Shown piece by piece: positions 8,370 to 17,358 of a stretch of DNA of 64,000 nt (position 1 is the first letter of the stretch; each line of letters starts with the position of its first letter). The DNA is from DATJPW01 sp035506215 (GTDB lineage: Bacteria; Desulfobacterota; Desulfomonilia; Desulfomonilales; Desulfomonilaceae), in the NCBI GenBank assembly GCA_035506215.1, contig DATJPW010000199.1:11063-75062 (forward strand), in the 5' to 3' direction. The position numbers were made by a program, and so were the translations under genes. The notes beneath the pieces were generated by a model. That model searched no databases. It was given only the letters and a program-made list of their open reading frames with translations, and was not told the origin of the DNA.

Positions 8370-9152
8370 TCACAATAAAGCAGACTTCATTTTTCCGAGC
8401 CAGCCCTTGAGATCGTTTATCGAGTTGCCGTTCTGAAGGCGAGACAGTATTGCGCTGCCGACCACGACTGCATCAACATGCTCCTTTAGCGCTGCCGCGT
8501 GATCCGGATGGGAGACCCCAAACCCGACTGCCAAAGGCAGACGGCAGACACCCTTGACTTGTTCGCATTTCGATGCAAGACCTGTTGGCAGAAAATCTCT
8601 GGCGCCGGTCACTCCTGTCAATGAGACATAGTACAAGAAACCCGAGCCTTCTTGATCCATTTGTGCGATTCTAGAAGTCGGCGTCGTCGGAGTTGCCAGA
8701 TATATCCAGGCCAGGTGCGCCTTGTCGGTGATCGGCTTCAACCACCTTGCCTCTTCCCAAGGAAGGTCTACTACCAGGACACCGTCCAGACCGCACTCTA
8801 CTGCTCGGGCTACAAACCGCTCCGTGCCGTATTTGTGAATAGGATTGAAGTATCCAAAGAAGATAATCGGGATTTCTGACTTTTGCCGGATATGACCTAC
8901 TATATCCAGTGCCTTGTCCATGGTCATACCGTTGCGTATTGCCTGAGCCGACGCGTTTTGAATCACGGGCCCGTCAGCGACCGGGTCTGAGAAAGGAAAG
9001 CCGAACTCCAAAATATCCCCACCTTCTGCGGCGAGCCCGAGAAAGATCTCAAGCGACGCTTCCCGACTCGGATAACCCGCAATGGAAAACGGGATGAAAG
9101 CCGTCTGGCCCCGTCTCTGCAATTTATTGAAAACTTGTGCGATCCGTTCCAT
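8370..9152 (-). CDS. trpA: Tryptophan synthase alpha chain
   Basis: 260 aa, normal length. It cleaves indole-3-glycerol phosphate to indole and glyceraldehyde 3-phosphate in the alpha2beta2 complex. The catalytic Glu lies in LEFGFPFSDP and the catalytic Asp in the following PVADGP; the phosphate loop appears as AVGFGVSHP and VVGSAI. Last gene of the trp operon; its ATG follows the trpB stop by one base. It ends four bases from the convergent HTH-ATPase gene, and no rho-independent terminator is evident there. Confidence 0.97.
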   Translation of the reverse strand: MERIAQVFNKLQRRGQTAFIPFSIAGYPSREASLEIFLGLAAEGGDILEFGFPFSDPVADGPVIQNASAQAIRNGMTMDKALDIVGHIRQKSEIPIIFFGYFNPIHKYGTERFVARAVECGLDGVLVVDLPWEEARWLKPITDKAHLAWIYLATPTTPTSRIAQMDQEGSGFLYYVSLTGVTGARDFLPTGLASKCEQVKGVCRLPLAVGFGVSHPDHAAALKEHVDAVVVGSAILSRLQNGNSINDLKGWLGKMKSALL

Positions 9153-9153
9153 T

Positions 9154-10374
9154 TCAACTCCCCATAAGCTCGTTTTCGATTATCGGCATGTCTTTGTCGC
9201 CTCTACCTGAAAGATTCACGATGCAAATATCCTCTTTCTCCATGTGCGGCAGTTCCCTCATTGCCCAGGCCAAGGCATGGGATGACTCGAGCGCGGGTAT
9301 TATTCCTTCAGTTCGGCATAAGATCGAGAAAGCTTTCAGCGCCTCATTATCTTCGATTGAGACGTATCGCGCCCGGCCGGTGGAATGAAGGTATGAGTGT
9401 TCCGGTCCCACGCCGGGATAGTCCAGCCCGGCGGAGATGGAGTGAGCTTCTTTAATCTGGCCCTCTGGGTCTTGAAGAACAAAAGAACGCGATCCGTGAA
9501 AGACCCCGGTTTCTCCTGAGCAAATGCTCGCGCCATGTTTGCCGGTCTTGATTCCGAGGCCTCCCGCTTCGACACCAATGAGCTCTACTTCATCGTCCTC
9601 TAGGAATCCGTGAAACATGCCCGCCGCATTACTTCCACCTCCCACGCACGCTATTACTTTCTTAGGGAGTTTCTGCGCGGCTTCGAGGACCTGCCGACGA
9701 GTTTCACGGCCAATCACGGATTGGAATTGACGCACCATCAAAGGGTACGGATGCGGTCCCGCGGTCGAACCGATAATGTAATATGTATCGCGGACATACG
9801 TTGCCCAGTGTCTGAGTGCTTCGCTCATGGCGTCCTTTAGAGTGGCAGTGCCTGAAGACACCGGCACCACCTCGGCCCCCATCAACTTCATGCGAAAAAC
9901 ATTGGGGGCTTGCCTCCTCATGTCCTCTTCGCCCATGAACACTTTACATTCCAGGCCAAGCAGCGCCGCTGCCGCCGCGGTTGCCACTCCATGTTGCCCG
10001 GCTCCGGTCTCGGCGATTACTTTGGGTTTGCCCATGTACTTTGCGAGAAGCCCTTGTCCCAGGGTATTGTTTATTTTGTGAGCGCCGGTGTGCAAAAGGT
10101 CCTCTCTCTTTAGGTAAACTTTGCCTCCACCAATCTTCTCGGAAAGCCGCGCGGCCAAGAACAGCGGTGTAGGCCGTCCTGCATAGGTCACTAGAAGAGC
10201 TTCAAGATCTTTAACGAATTCTGGTGAACTTGTAGTGGCGAGGAACGCTTCTTCGAGTTCCATCAAAGGAGTGATCAACGTCTCAGGAACAAAACGTCCG
10301 CCGAATTCCCCAAAATAGCCGTTCGCGTCCGGATTAGCGATTCCTGTTGAGTGAGACTTATAATCATAAAGCAT
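9154..10374 (-). CDS. trpB: Tryptophan synthase beta chain
   Basis: 406 aa. PLP enzyme that joins indole and serine. Visible motifs: GAHKINNTLGQ with the PLP lysine, ETGAGQHGVA, the phosphate-binding GGGSNAAG, and SGRGDKDMP near the C-terminus. Of the TrpB1 type that pairs with TrpA. Its start overlaps the end of trpF by 11 bases. Confidence 0.97.
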   Translation of the reverse strand: MLYDYKSHSTGIANPDANGYFGEFGGRFVPETLITPLMELEEAFLATTSSPEFVKDLEALLVTYAGRPTPLFLAARLSEKIGGGKVYLKREDLLHTGAHKINNTLGQGLLAKYMGKPKVIAETGAGQHGVATAAAAALLGLECKVFMGEEDMRRQAPNVFRMKLMGAEVVPVSSGTATLKDAMSEALRHWATYVRDTYYIIGSTAGPHPYPLMVRQFQSVIGRETRRQVLEAAQKLPKKVIACVGGGSNAAGMFHGFLEDDEVELIGVEAGGLGIKTGKHGASICSGETGVFHGSRSFVLQDPEGQIKEAHSISAGLDYPGVGPEHSYLHSTGRARYVSIEDNEALKAFSILCRTEGIIPALESSHALAWAMRELPHMEKEDICIVNLSGRGDKDMPIIENELMGS

Positions 10375-11002
10375 TCATGAACTCCTTAATCTTTTCATGG
10401 TCCTTTATGCCGGGTTCTTTTTCGACTCCAGTACAAACGTCTACGGCAAAAGGTTTCACAACCCTTACCGCCATTGCTACGTTTTGAGGATCCAGGCCGC
10501 CCGCAAGCACTAGGCGGCTTCGAACCGCAGGCCCCACAGTTTCCAAATGCTTGTTGAGCAGCCCCCAGTCCATAGGAACTCCGGTCCCTCCCCATAACCC
10601 TGAAACCTGCCCTTCCATCAGGAAGCCCGCGACCGGATACGCGGCCAGGTTCGGAAACGACATGCCGGATGTGAAGCGAAAAGCCTTGATCACAGGCCGA
10701 CTGTACCCTGCACAGTCTTCCGGCTTCTCATCTCCCTGGAGCTGGATGAATTCAAGGCCGGCCCGAGTGACCACGGCTTCTATTTCTTCTTTACCGCGAT
10801 TCACGAACACTCCGACTGCAGGAATGAAAGGCGGTAGGCTGATGATGATGGAAGCGGCTCGTTCCGGCGTAATATAGCGCGGACTGGGCGGATGAAAAAC
10901 AAAACCCAACGCGTGAACGCCCGCACCTACAGCCGCATGAGCGTCTTCACCGCGGGTTATTCCACACATTTTTACTCTCACCGTGTTGTTGTCAACTGCC
11001 AT
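10364..11002 (-). CDS. trpF: Phosphoribosylanthranilate isomerase
   Basis: 212 aa TIM barrel. It performs the Amadori rearrangement of phosphoribosylanthranilate. The catalytic Cys is in VKMCGITR and the catalytic Asp in FAVDVCTGVE. Overlaps trpC upstream by 11 bases and trpB downstream by 11, so translation is probably coupled. A separate gene here, not fused to trpC as in enterics. Confidence 0.96.
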   Translation of the reverse strand: MAVDNNTVRVKMCGITRGEDAHAAVGAGVHALGFVFHPPSPRYITPERAASIIISLPPFIPAVGVFVNRGKEEIEAVVTRAGLEFIQLQGDEKPEDCAGYSRPVIKAFRFTSGMSFPNLAAYPVAGFLMEGQVSGLWGGTGVPMDWGLLNKHLETVGPAVRSRLVLAGGLDPQNVAMAVRVVKPFAVDVCTGVEKEPGIKDHEKIKEFMNAL

Positions 11003-11774
11003 AAATTAACTCCTGAATCTTTGTCGCGGGGTCTGATGCGGTGACGAGAGATTCACCGATGAGGAACCCTTTAATCCCAGCTTCAGCGAGGCGCATGATG
11101 TCCTCGCGAGTCCTTATCCCGCTTTCGGAAATGACGGTGCAGTCCTTGGGGACGCTCTTTACCAGTCGGAGGCTGATTTCAAGATCAACACCAAATGTGG
11201 TAAGATTTCTATTGTTTATCCCGATCAACTTGGCTTCCGCTTCGAGCGCTGTACTAAGTTCCTGCAAGTCATGAACTTCAACCAGGGGCTCCATTCGCCA
11301 TGCTCGGCCCGTTGCCATAAGGCGTCTCAGAGATATCAGATCAAGAAGGCCGACTATCAGGAGGAATGAATCGGCTCCAGCGGCCCTCGCTTCTATCACC
11401 TGATAGGGATCTGTTATGAAATCCTTCCGCAGCAATGGAAGAGATACTTCTTGACGGACCGATTCCAAAACTCCAATGCTTCCGAAAAAGTGATCTTGCT
11501 CAGTCAAGACTGATACTGCGGAAGCGCCTCCTCTCTCGTACGCCTGGACGAGCGGTACAGGGTCGAAATCCTCCTTGAAAACTCCTTTGGAAGGCGAAGC
11601 CTTTTTTACTTCGGCTATGATGTGTGGTCCTGGTTCGGCAAGCGCTTTGAGGAAATCAAGGGGCCGTTTCCGTTGAGCCGCTCTTTTGGTCACAGCTTCG
11701 AGATTTGCGATTCGTTTCTCGGAAGCCAATCGTTCAAGCCTGATGCCGGCGATTTTTTTCAGGATGTCGGTCAT
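10992..11774 (-). CDS. trpC: Indole-3-glycerol phosphate synthase
   Basis: 260 aa. It closes the indole ring. Catalytic Lys residues are visible in AEVKKASPSKG and LLRKDFI; INNRNLTTFGVDL and SESGI are family motifs. Stop of trpGD and start of trpC share a base at 11774. Confidence 0.96.
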   Translation of the reverse strand: MTDILKKIAGIRLERLASEKRIANLEAVTKRAAQRKRPLDFLKALAEPGPHIIAEVKKASPSKGVFKEDFDPVPLVQAYERGGASAVSVLTEQDHFFGSIGVLESVRQEVSLPLLRKDFITDPYQVIEARAAGADSFLLIVGLLDLISLRRLMATGRAWRMEPLVEVHDLQELSTALEAEAKLIGINNRNLTTFGVDLEISLRLVKSVPKDCTVISESGIRTREDIMRLAEAGIKGFLIGESLVTASDPATKIQELIYGS

Positions 11775-13486
11775 TACGCCCTAAACTCCAAAAATTCAGT
11801 AAGCTTACAGCGGGCCTTGCCGGAGTCCACGGCTTCCGCGGCCAACTCCAGACCTTTAGTCGTGTCCTCGGCCATTCCGGCCACCACTAATGCGGCCGCG
11901 GCGTTGAGCAGCGCTATGTCACGCCTTGGGCCTGGTTTACCTTCCAGCACATCCATAAGATGACGTGCATTTTCTTTGGAATCTCCACCTCTTATCCGGT
12001 CGACACTACAGAGGTGGAGACCGAGTTCGCGAGGGTCGCACATCGTGGTCGTCACTGTTTCCCCGCTCAATCTGGAAATCTTGGTCGGCCCGGAGAGAGA
12101 GATCTCGTCCAGTCCGTCCATGCCGTGTACCACCATCGCTGAGGATATTCCCAGGCCGCAAAGCGCATATGCTATGACGTCTGTCAGTTTGGGATCGTAA
12201 ACCCCTAAGAGCTGGCATGAGGCGCCGGCAGGATTTGTGAGCGGCCCCAAGAGATTGAACATTGTACGGATCCCCATTTCTTGACGAGGTCCGGCAGCAT
12301 GTTTCATGGCAAGATGAAACTTTGGAGCAAATAGAAACCCGAAGCCGGTCTTGTTGATGCACCTGCTCACAGCTTCCGGAGACTGTTCCAGATCCGCTCC
12401 CAATTCTTTGAGAACGTCTGCGCTCCCGCATGAACTCGAGACCGATCGATTGCCGTGCTTGGCCACACGCACACCCGCGGCTGCAATGATAAAGGCGACC
12501 GTTGTGGATATGTTAAACGTGCCGGCTCCGTCCCCTCCGGTCCCACACGTATCCAAGAGAGGCTTTCCATTGTTCTCGACTCGCACCGGCACGGCATTGC
12601 GTCTCATCACGGTCGCGGCTCCGGTGATTTCGGCTACGGTCTCTCCTTTCATCTTCAGAGCGGTGAACAAAGAGCCGATCTGAGCCGGCGTTGCCTTGCC
12701 GGCCATGATTTCTTCCATGGCAAGCTCCATTTCCTCCCTCGTCAGATCTTCTCTCAGAGTGGTCTTTCTGATGGCCTCTTTCAGCATAGGAACCTCCCTT
12801 GGCAGCGCAGCGGCCGGCGGCTGTGTCAGACTCTTACAGTTGAGCGGCTTATGAGTGCTGTCCAGACCCCTAGTTGGGCACAATCTGTTGTCCAATGCCG
12901 AGTTGCTGTAATGGAACTCATCCACCATCTCTAAAAAGTTCTGAAGGATCCGCTTTCCTCCGGGAGTCAGGATCGACTCCGGGTGAAACTGCACACCTTC
13001 TATTGGGTAGGTCTTGTGTTTAATTCCCATGATCTCGTCCTGATCGGTCACCGCGGTAATTTCGAGGCAATCAGGCAGTGTCTCCCTCTCGATGATGAGA
13101 CTGTGATAACGACCCGCCGGAAAGGGGTTCTCCATGCCGGAAAAGAGGCGACCTCCAACGAAGAAGATCGGAGATGTCTTCCCGTGCATCAGCCTGCCGG
13201 CGGAAATCACTCGACCGCCAAAGGACTCACCTATTGCTTGATGGCCCAGACATACACCCAAAATGGGGATACAATTCCCCAAACGGCGAATCACATCCAG
13301 CGATATCCCCGCGTCGCGGGGTCCTCCAGGTCCGGGAGAAATGACAATTGCCTTTGGGTCCAAATCTTGGATCTGTTTCAGTGAAATGCAGTCATTGCGT
13401 TTGACGACTACGTCCTGGGAAAGCTCTTCAAGGTACTGAACCAGATTAAAGGTGAAAGAGTCGTAGTTATCGATTACCAGTATCAT
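11774..13486 (-). CDS. trpGD: Fused anthranilate synthase glutaminase / anthranilate phosphoribosyltransferase
   Basis: 570 aa. Residues about 1-190 are the class I glutamine amidotransferase (GVCLGHQ nucleophile Cys; GVQFHPESI with His and Glu). A linker of about 40 residues leads to TrpD (about 235-570), with TCGTGGDGAGTFNIST for PRPP binding and KHGNRSVSS. The start ATG overlaps the trpE stop as ATGA, with TGGAGG five bases upstream. The same fusion order occurs in enteric TrpD. Confidence 0.95.
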   Translation of the reverse strand: MILVIDNYDSFTFNLVQYLEELSQDVVVKRNDCISLKQIQDLDPKAIVISPGPGGPRDAGISLDVIRRLGNCIPILGVCLGHQAIGESFGGRVISAGRLMHGKTSPIFFVGGRLFSGMENPFPAGRYHSLIIERETLPDCLEITAVTDQDEIMGIKHKTYPIEGVQFHPESILTPGGKRILQNFLEMVDEFHYSNSALDNRLCPTRGLDSTHKPLNCKSLTQPPAAALPREVPMLKEAIRKTTLREDLTREEMELAMEEIMAGKATPAQIGSLFTALKMKGETVAEITGAATVMRRNAVPVRVENNGKPLLDTCGTGGDGAGTFNISTTVAFIIAAAGVRVAKHGNRSVSSSCGSADVLKELGADLEQSPEAVSRCINKTGFGFLFAPKFHLAMKHAAGPRQEMGIRTMFNLLGPLTNPAGASCQLLGVYDPKLTDVIAYALCGLGISSAMVVHGMDGLDEISLSGPTKISRLSGETVTTTMCDPRELGLHLCSVDRIRGGDSKENARHLMDVLEGKPGPRRDIALLNAAAALVVAGMAEDTTKGLELAAEAVDSGKARCKLTEFLEFRA

Positions 13487-14970
13487 TTGGCCCTCCATTC
13501 CATTTGTCGTGCCATTTCCACAGCCTTGCGCATGGCTTCGGCCTTTGCCATCGTCTCCATGTATTCCTTTTCAGGGACGGAATCGGCCACAATGCCCGCG
13601 CCTGCTTGAAAGTGTGCACGGGTCCCTTTTGTTGCCACGGTCCGAATGGTTATCCCCATGTCCATGGACCCGGTAAACGAGAAGTAGCCCACGCATCCTC
13701 CGTAAGGGCCGCGGTGTTCAGGCTCCAGTTCTTCGATTATTTCCATTGCCCTGATTTTGGGAGCCCCAGTGAGCGTTCCCGCCGGGAAAGTCGCCCGGAG
13801 TACGTCGAACGCGTCGCAGCCATCTGCAATTCCGGCGCGCACGTTGCTCACCATGTGCATGACGTGCGAGTACCGTTCTACGGTCTTGAACACGTCTACA
13901 GTCACCGTACCCGGAGCTGCGATTCGCCCAAGGTCATTGCGGGCCAGATCAACCAGCATCACGTGTTCGGCCAACTCTTTTGGATCATCCAAAAGCTCTT
14001 GCTCGATTTGCGCGTCTCTTTCGCCGGTTTCTCCTCTGGGACGCGTCCCCGCGATGGGCCTGATCACGGCCTCTCCGTCCTTGAGCCGCACCATGACCTC
14101 CGGGGACGAGCCCGCGAGGCTCTCATCTCCCATCCGAAGAAAGAACATGTACGGCGACGGATTGATCATCCGGAGACCCCGGTAGACGTTCAGGGGATCA
14201 AGAACGCCGTCGCCCTGGAACCGTTGCGACAGGACTACCTGGATAATATCGCCCGCTTTGATGTGCTGCTTGGCCCCGCGGACGATCTCCATAAACGTCT
14301 CAGAGGACATGTTGGATTCAAACTGAATATCGGCCTCAGGTATGGTCCGCGGCACAATGGAGATGGGAGAGGCAAATTGGTCTTTGAGACGTTCCAGTCT
14401 CCAGCAGCTGTCTCGGTAAGCGGCCTTTGTCGATGCGGATTCTTCAGGTGAGACCGTGGTTACCAGGAGGACCTTGTGAAGAAAGTTGTCCACAATCACT
14501 ATGTCGCGGGTAACCATGAACCACGCATCATGAAATTCGGGATCGGACTTGCCCAGGTTAGGAATTTTCTCGAAAGCCCGGACAACGTCATATGCCAGAA
14601 ATCCGACGGCCCCGCCGAAAAAATCCGGCTGGCCCGGCACAAAAGCAGGGCGGAATTGATCCATGATCTGTTTCATCAGACGAGTAGGATCAGAAATCCC
14701 TGTAAGGGTCTTTGTCGACTTCCCTTCAAGGATCTTTGCGCAACCCGTCTTGAAACGAATTACCATCCTTGGGTCTGACCCGAGGAATGAGTACCTGGCC
14801 CATCGCTCTCCGCCTTCCACACTTTCCAGAAGAAAAGAGTTGGCTGAGTCGTCTATTTTCATAAACGCGGAGAGTGGAGTGTACAAGTCTCCGGGCACCT
14901 CCATGAACAAGGGCACCAGGTTACCCGCTTTGCAGAGTTGCTCGAACTGGGTAAAATCGGGTTTGATCAT
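13483..14970 (-). CDS. trpE: Anthranilate synthase component I
   Basis: 495 aa. It converts chorismate to anthranilate with ammonia from TrpG. The chorismate-binding domain shows PIAGTRPRGET, DLARNDLGRIA and TFPAGTLTGAPKIRAMEIIEELE. The N-terminal regulatory part contains LLESVEGGERWARYSFLG, of the LLES Trp-feedback type. Start MIKPDFTQF matches the family; the frame runs upstream to 15060 but into the attenuator terminator, so the longer form is rejected. Its ATG overlaps the stop of an 18-codon ORF with a strong ribosome site. Confidence 0.95.
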   Translation of the reverse strand: MIKPDFTQFEQLCKAGNLVPLFMEVPGDLYTPLSAFMKIDDSANSFLLESVEGGERWARYSFLGSDPRMVIRFKTGCAKILEGKSTKTLTGISDPTRLMKQIMDQFRPAFVPGQPDFFGGAVGFLAYDVVRAFEKIPNLGKSDPEFHDAWFMVTRDIVIVDNFLHKVLLVTTVSPEESASTKAAYRDSCWRLERLKDQFASPISIVPRTIPEADIQFESNMSSETFMEIVRGAKQHIKAGDIIQVVLSQRFQGDGVLDPLNVYRGLRMINPSPYMFFLRMGDESLAGSSPEVMVRLKDGEAVIRPIAGTRPRGETGERDAQIEQELLDDPKELAEHVMLVDLARNDLGRIAAPGTVTVDVFKTVERYSHVMHMVSNVRAGIADGCDAFDVLRATFPAGTLTGAPKIRAMEIIEELEPEHRGPYGGCVGYFSFTGSMDMGITIRTVATKGTRAHFQAGAGIVADSVPEKEYMETMAKAEAMRKAVEMARQMEWRAK

Positions 14971-15023
14971 GGTTGCTGGCGCCTTTCCGGAGTCAATGCA
15001 TCTTCTCTCTTTCTTTCTCGCAT
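14967..15023 (-). CDS. Possible 18-codon ORF coupled to trpE
   Basis: AGGAGG lies five bases ahead of ATG; the ORF is Arg/Glu-rich (begins MRERKRED) and its TGA overlaps the trpE ATG as ATGA. trpE itself has only a weaker GGAAAGG eleven bases upstream. The arrangement would let ribosomes load at the strong site and re-initiate on trpE. It lies downstream of the attenuator terminator, so it exists only in read-through mRNA. Confidence 0.35.
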   Translation of the reverse strand: MRERKREDALTPERRQQP

Positions 15024-15052
15024 GTGTGCCTCCTAGAAGCCGTACAAACAAA

Positions 15053-15079
15053 AAGGCCATGGGATCTGCCCATGGCCTT
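15053..15079 (-). terminator. trp attenuator terminator
   Basis: On the minus strand AAGGCCATGGG, loop CAGAT, CCCATGGCCTT, then TTTGTTTGT: 11 perfect base pairs followed by a U tract, a rho-independent terminator, lying between the Trp-rich leader ORF and trpE. A competing pairing is visible: GGTCTGCC (15138-15131, leader codons 20-22) is complementary to GGCAGATCC (15070-15062, in the 5' arm and loop) with one bulged base. Confidence 0.9.
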
Positions 15080-15121
15080 GGTTCGATTTGCTCTATATAA
15101 GTCTATCTTATAAGTCCAGCT

Positions 15122-15196
15122 TTAACCGCAGGCAGACCTCCCGAGTTCGCTTATCCAGCGCCACCACCAATTGTTTTGACTGCTGATGCGCATCAT
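15122..15196 (-). CDS. trpL: trp operon leader peptide
   Basis: 24 codons beginning MMRISSQNN and followed by WWWRW: four Trp codons within five, then a stop 42 bases before the terminator. A consensus promoter lies just upstream, giving a 5' UTR of roughly 17 bases. Ribosome stalling at the Trp codons would leave the GGTCTGCC segment free to pair with the terminator 5' arm; finishing the peptide would cover it and allow termination. The mechanism is that of enteric trp attenuation; the application here is inference from sequence. Confidence 0.88.
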   Translation of the reverse strand: MMRISSQNNWWWRWISELGRSACG

Positions 15197-15219
15197 GGAG
15201 TTTCTACCTACGATTGTTT

Positions 15220-15248
15220 TAAATACAGCACCCTGAGCAGACTGTCAA
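15220..15248 (-). promoter_or_regulatory. trp operon promoter
   Basis: Minus strand TTGACA (15248-15243), exactly 17 bases, TATTTA (15225-15220). The -35 overlaps the aroQ stop codon, so the trp genes have their own start inside the longer aro transcript. No clear TrpR-type operator was seen. Confidence 0.75.
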
Positions 15249-15700
15249 CGGTTTTCTTCGGACTTCCTGCTTCCCACCACTTCTTTCAAGCCAATTAGTC
15301 CGAGTTGGTAAGAATGAGCGCCGAATCCTGAGATTTGCCCTGCGCAAACCCCGGCGGTAATCGATCTCCGTCGGAAGCTTTCCCTGGCGGCGACGTTGGA
15401 TAGATGAACCTCCACGGTCGGGATACCTGTTGCCGCAATGGCATCCCTCAAAGCTACGCTTGTATGAGTGAAGCCTCCCGGATTTATCAAGATCCCGTCC
15501 GCCCAACCTATAGCATCGTGCAGCGCATCTATGAGCACGCCTTCATGGTTGGACTGGATGCACCGGACCGTCATGCCAAGCTCTTTCGCTCGTTTTGTGA
15601 GCTGTGAGTCGATTTCACCCAGAGTTGTCTTGCCGTAGATGTCCGGTTCTCTCTGTCCGAGTAAGTTCAAATTGGGACCGTGCAATACTAGTACGTTCAT
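15245..15700 (-). CDS. aroQ: 3-dehydroquinate dehydratase, type II
   Basis: 151 aa. Dodecameric type II enzyme that dehydrates 3-dehydroquinate. Motifs: LHGPNLNLLGQREPDIYG with the catalytic loop, QSNHEG, INPGGFTHTSVALRDA, EVHLSN. Start ATG at 15700 shares a base with the aroKB stop. The final about 12 residues are an unconserved charged tail whose coding DNA contains the trp -35 box. Confidence 0.95.
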   Translation of the reverse strand: MNVLVLHGPNLNLLGQREPDIYGKTTLGEIDSQLTKRAKELGMTVRCIQSNHEGVLIDALHDAIGWADGILINPGGFTHTSVALRDAIAATGIPTVEVHLSNVAARESFRRRSITAGVCAGQISGFGAHSYQLGLIGLKEVVGSRKSEENR

Positions 15701-17349
15701 CAATTCACACCCTTCAAGTCCTCCACGACGCTCTTAACCACGTCCGGGGCTACGTGCCGTGCGTATTCGACAGAGCCTATGTCCTTTATCAACACAAAGC
15801 GCGGGTTACATTCAATGAACTTTTTGTCCGCGGACATGAGAGTCATTACACTGTTGGGCTCAAGTCGATGTGTTGTCGGGAGGCCATTGCGGGCCAGAAG
15901 TGATTCGAGCCTGCTGCACACACTCGACTCACAAAGCCCCATCATATGAGAAATCCTCGCGGCGGCGACCATCCCGACCGAAACCGCATCTCCGTGGCTA
16001 AAAGAATATTGGCTGCACTTCTCAAGGGCATGGCCCACTGTGTGGCCGAGGTTAAGGACCTCACGCTGACCGGTCTCCAAAGGGTCCTGCTCGACCACAG
16101 CGATTTTTACGCTTAGAGACCTGGTTATTAAATCCGGACCCAAGTGAACCGGACCATGAGAATCTTCCAAAGTGTCAAACAGCTCTGCGTCGCCGATGAC
16201 CGCGTGTTTGATGAGTTCCGCCATACCCGTTCGTATTTGGGTTTCCGGAAGAGTGGATAGAGTCCCAGTATCTGCGACAACAATAGCCGGATGTTTGAAA
16301 GCCCCTGCCAGGTTTTTCCCCTGGGACAAATTAATGCCGGTCTTGCCCCCAACGCTGGAATCTATCATGGCCAACAAAGTGGTCGGGCACTGGATATGGG
16401 CAACGCCACGCATGAAGGTGGCCGCCGCATATCCAGCGAGGTCCCCCACCACCCCTCCCCCCAGGGCCACCACCGCCCCACGGCGATCCAGCCCTCGATC
16501 AAGGAAACGATCATAAAGGCCTGTCAACTGGGTAAGGCTCTTACTGGCCTCACCAGCCGGAACCACGGACGAAAAGGGTTTGAACCCGGCATCTCGAAGG
16601 GAGGTCATAACGGGTTCCAGGTACAGAGGTCCAACATTGGTATCGGTCACCACCGCTGTTGAGGACGTTATTCCCCTGTCCTTGAGCATCTTACCCAGAA
16701 GTCCCAAAATTTCCGGACCTATCGCTACGGTGTAACCTCCGCCTCCCGGCAGATTCACCGTGATGGACTTCGCAGATTCGGCTCCACGGTCAGTTATTCT
16801 CAGGATCCGTTGTGCGGTGTCTTCCACGCTCAGATGTGTGGTATCCAACTGGAAAGGGAACGCGCTATAAACCGGCTCTCGTTCCCGCAGCAGTTGATTC
16901 ACGCGTTGAGCCGAATCGCCGCATTGAAGCATGGGTCGTCCGTTCCCGTTTCCGACCCTTTTCAAAATCTCCTGTGCTTCGGATCGAAGACAAATGACAA
17001 TTCCAGCGGAATTCAAGAGCCGACGGTTGTCCGGGTCCATAGGCATTCCGCCGCCGGTCGCTATGACGTGTCGTTCTTGAGCGGCAATGTACTGACAGAG
17101 GTCCTTTTCCATGGCCCTGAAATGCGCCTCCCCGAAAAAAGAGAAGATTTCCGGGATCGAGATGCCTGCACGTCTCTCTATTTCGTGGTCCGTGTCCAGG
17201 AACGTCATCCCGAGTCGTTGAGCGACAAGCCGCCCGACAGCGGTCTTACCCGTTCCCATGAACCCGGTTAGTATTATGTTTCTCTGCACATTCATAGGTC
17301 GTAACCAGAAGCGGCGATCAGCCCCGAAACTCTCCTCTGCAAGGGCCAT
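15700..17349 (-). CDS. aroKB: Fused shikimate kinase / 3-dehydroquinate synthase
   Basis: 549 aa. Residues about 20-185 are shikimate kinase (Walker A GFMGTGKT, DTDHEIE, ATGGGMP). Residues about 195-549 are DHQ synthase, with GGGVVGDLAGYAAATFMRG, SSVGGKTGIN, the metal-ligand region MAELIKHAVIG and NLGHTVGHALE. Two non-consecutive steps of the shikimate pathway are thus on one chain, in the order K-B. The second Met (17295, MNVQRNIIL) is a natural kinase start; neither Met has a clear ribosome site, so the first is kept because it follows aroC by nine bases. Confidence 0.93.
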   Translation of the reverse strand: MALAEESFGADRRFWLRPMNVQRNIILTGFMGTGKTAVGRLVAQRLGMTFLDTDHEIERRAGISIPEIFSFFGEAHFRAMEKDLCQYIAAQERHVIATGGGMPMDPDNRRLLNSAGIVICLRSEAQEILKRVGNGNGRPMLQCGDSAQRVNQLLREREPVYSAFPFQLDTTHLSVEDTAQRILRITDRGAESAKSITVNLPGGGGYTVAIGPEILGLLGKMLKDRGITSSTAVVTDTNVGPLYLEPVMTSLRDAGFKPFSSVVPAGEASKSLTQLTGLYDRFLDRGLDRRGAVVALGGGVVGDLAGYAAATFMRGVAHIQCPTTLLAMIDSSVGGKTGINLSQGKNLAGAFKHPAIVVADTGTLSTLPETQIRTGMAELIKHAVIGDAELFDTLEDSHGPVHLGPDLITRSLSVKIAVVEQDPLETGQREVLNLGHTVGHALEKCSQYSFSHGDAVSVGMVAAARISHMMGLCESSVCSRLESLLARNGLPTTHRLEPNSVMTLMSADKKFIECNPRFVLIKDIGSVEYARHVAPDVVKSVVEDLKGVN

Positions 17350-17358
17350 CTTGAAACG

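Noticed and set aside
13504..14451. 315-codon plus-strand frame
   Set aside because: Lies wholly opposite trpE; composition is that of a shadow frame in GC-biased third positions.
14971..15060. Longer trpE start at 15060
   Set aside because: Would place the start codon inside the attenuator hairpin and add 30 residues without family support.
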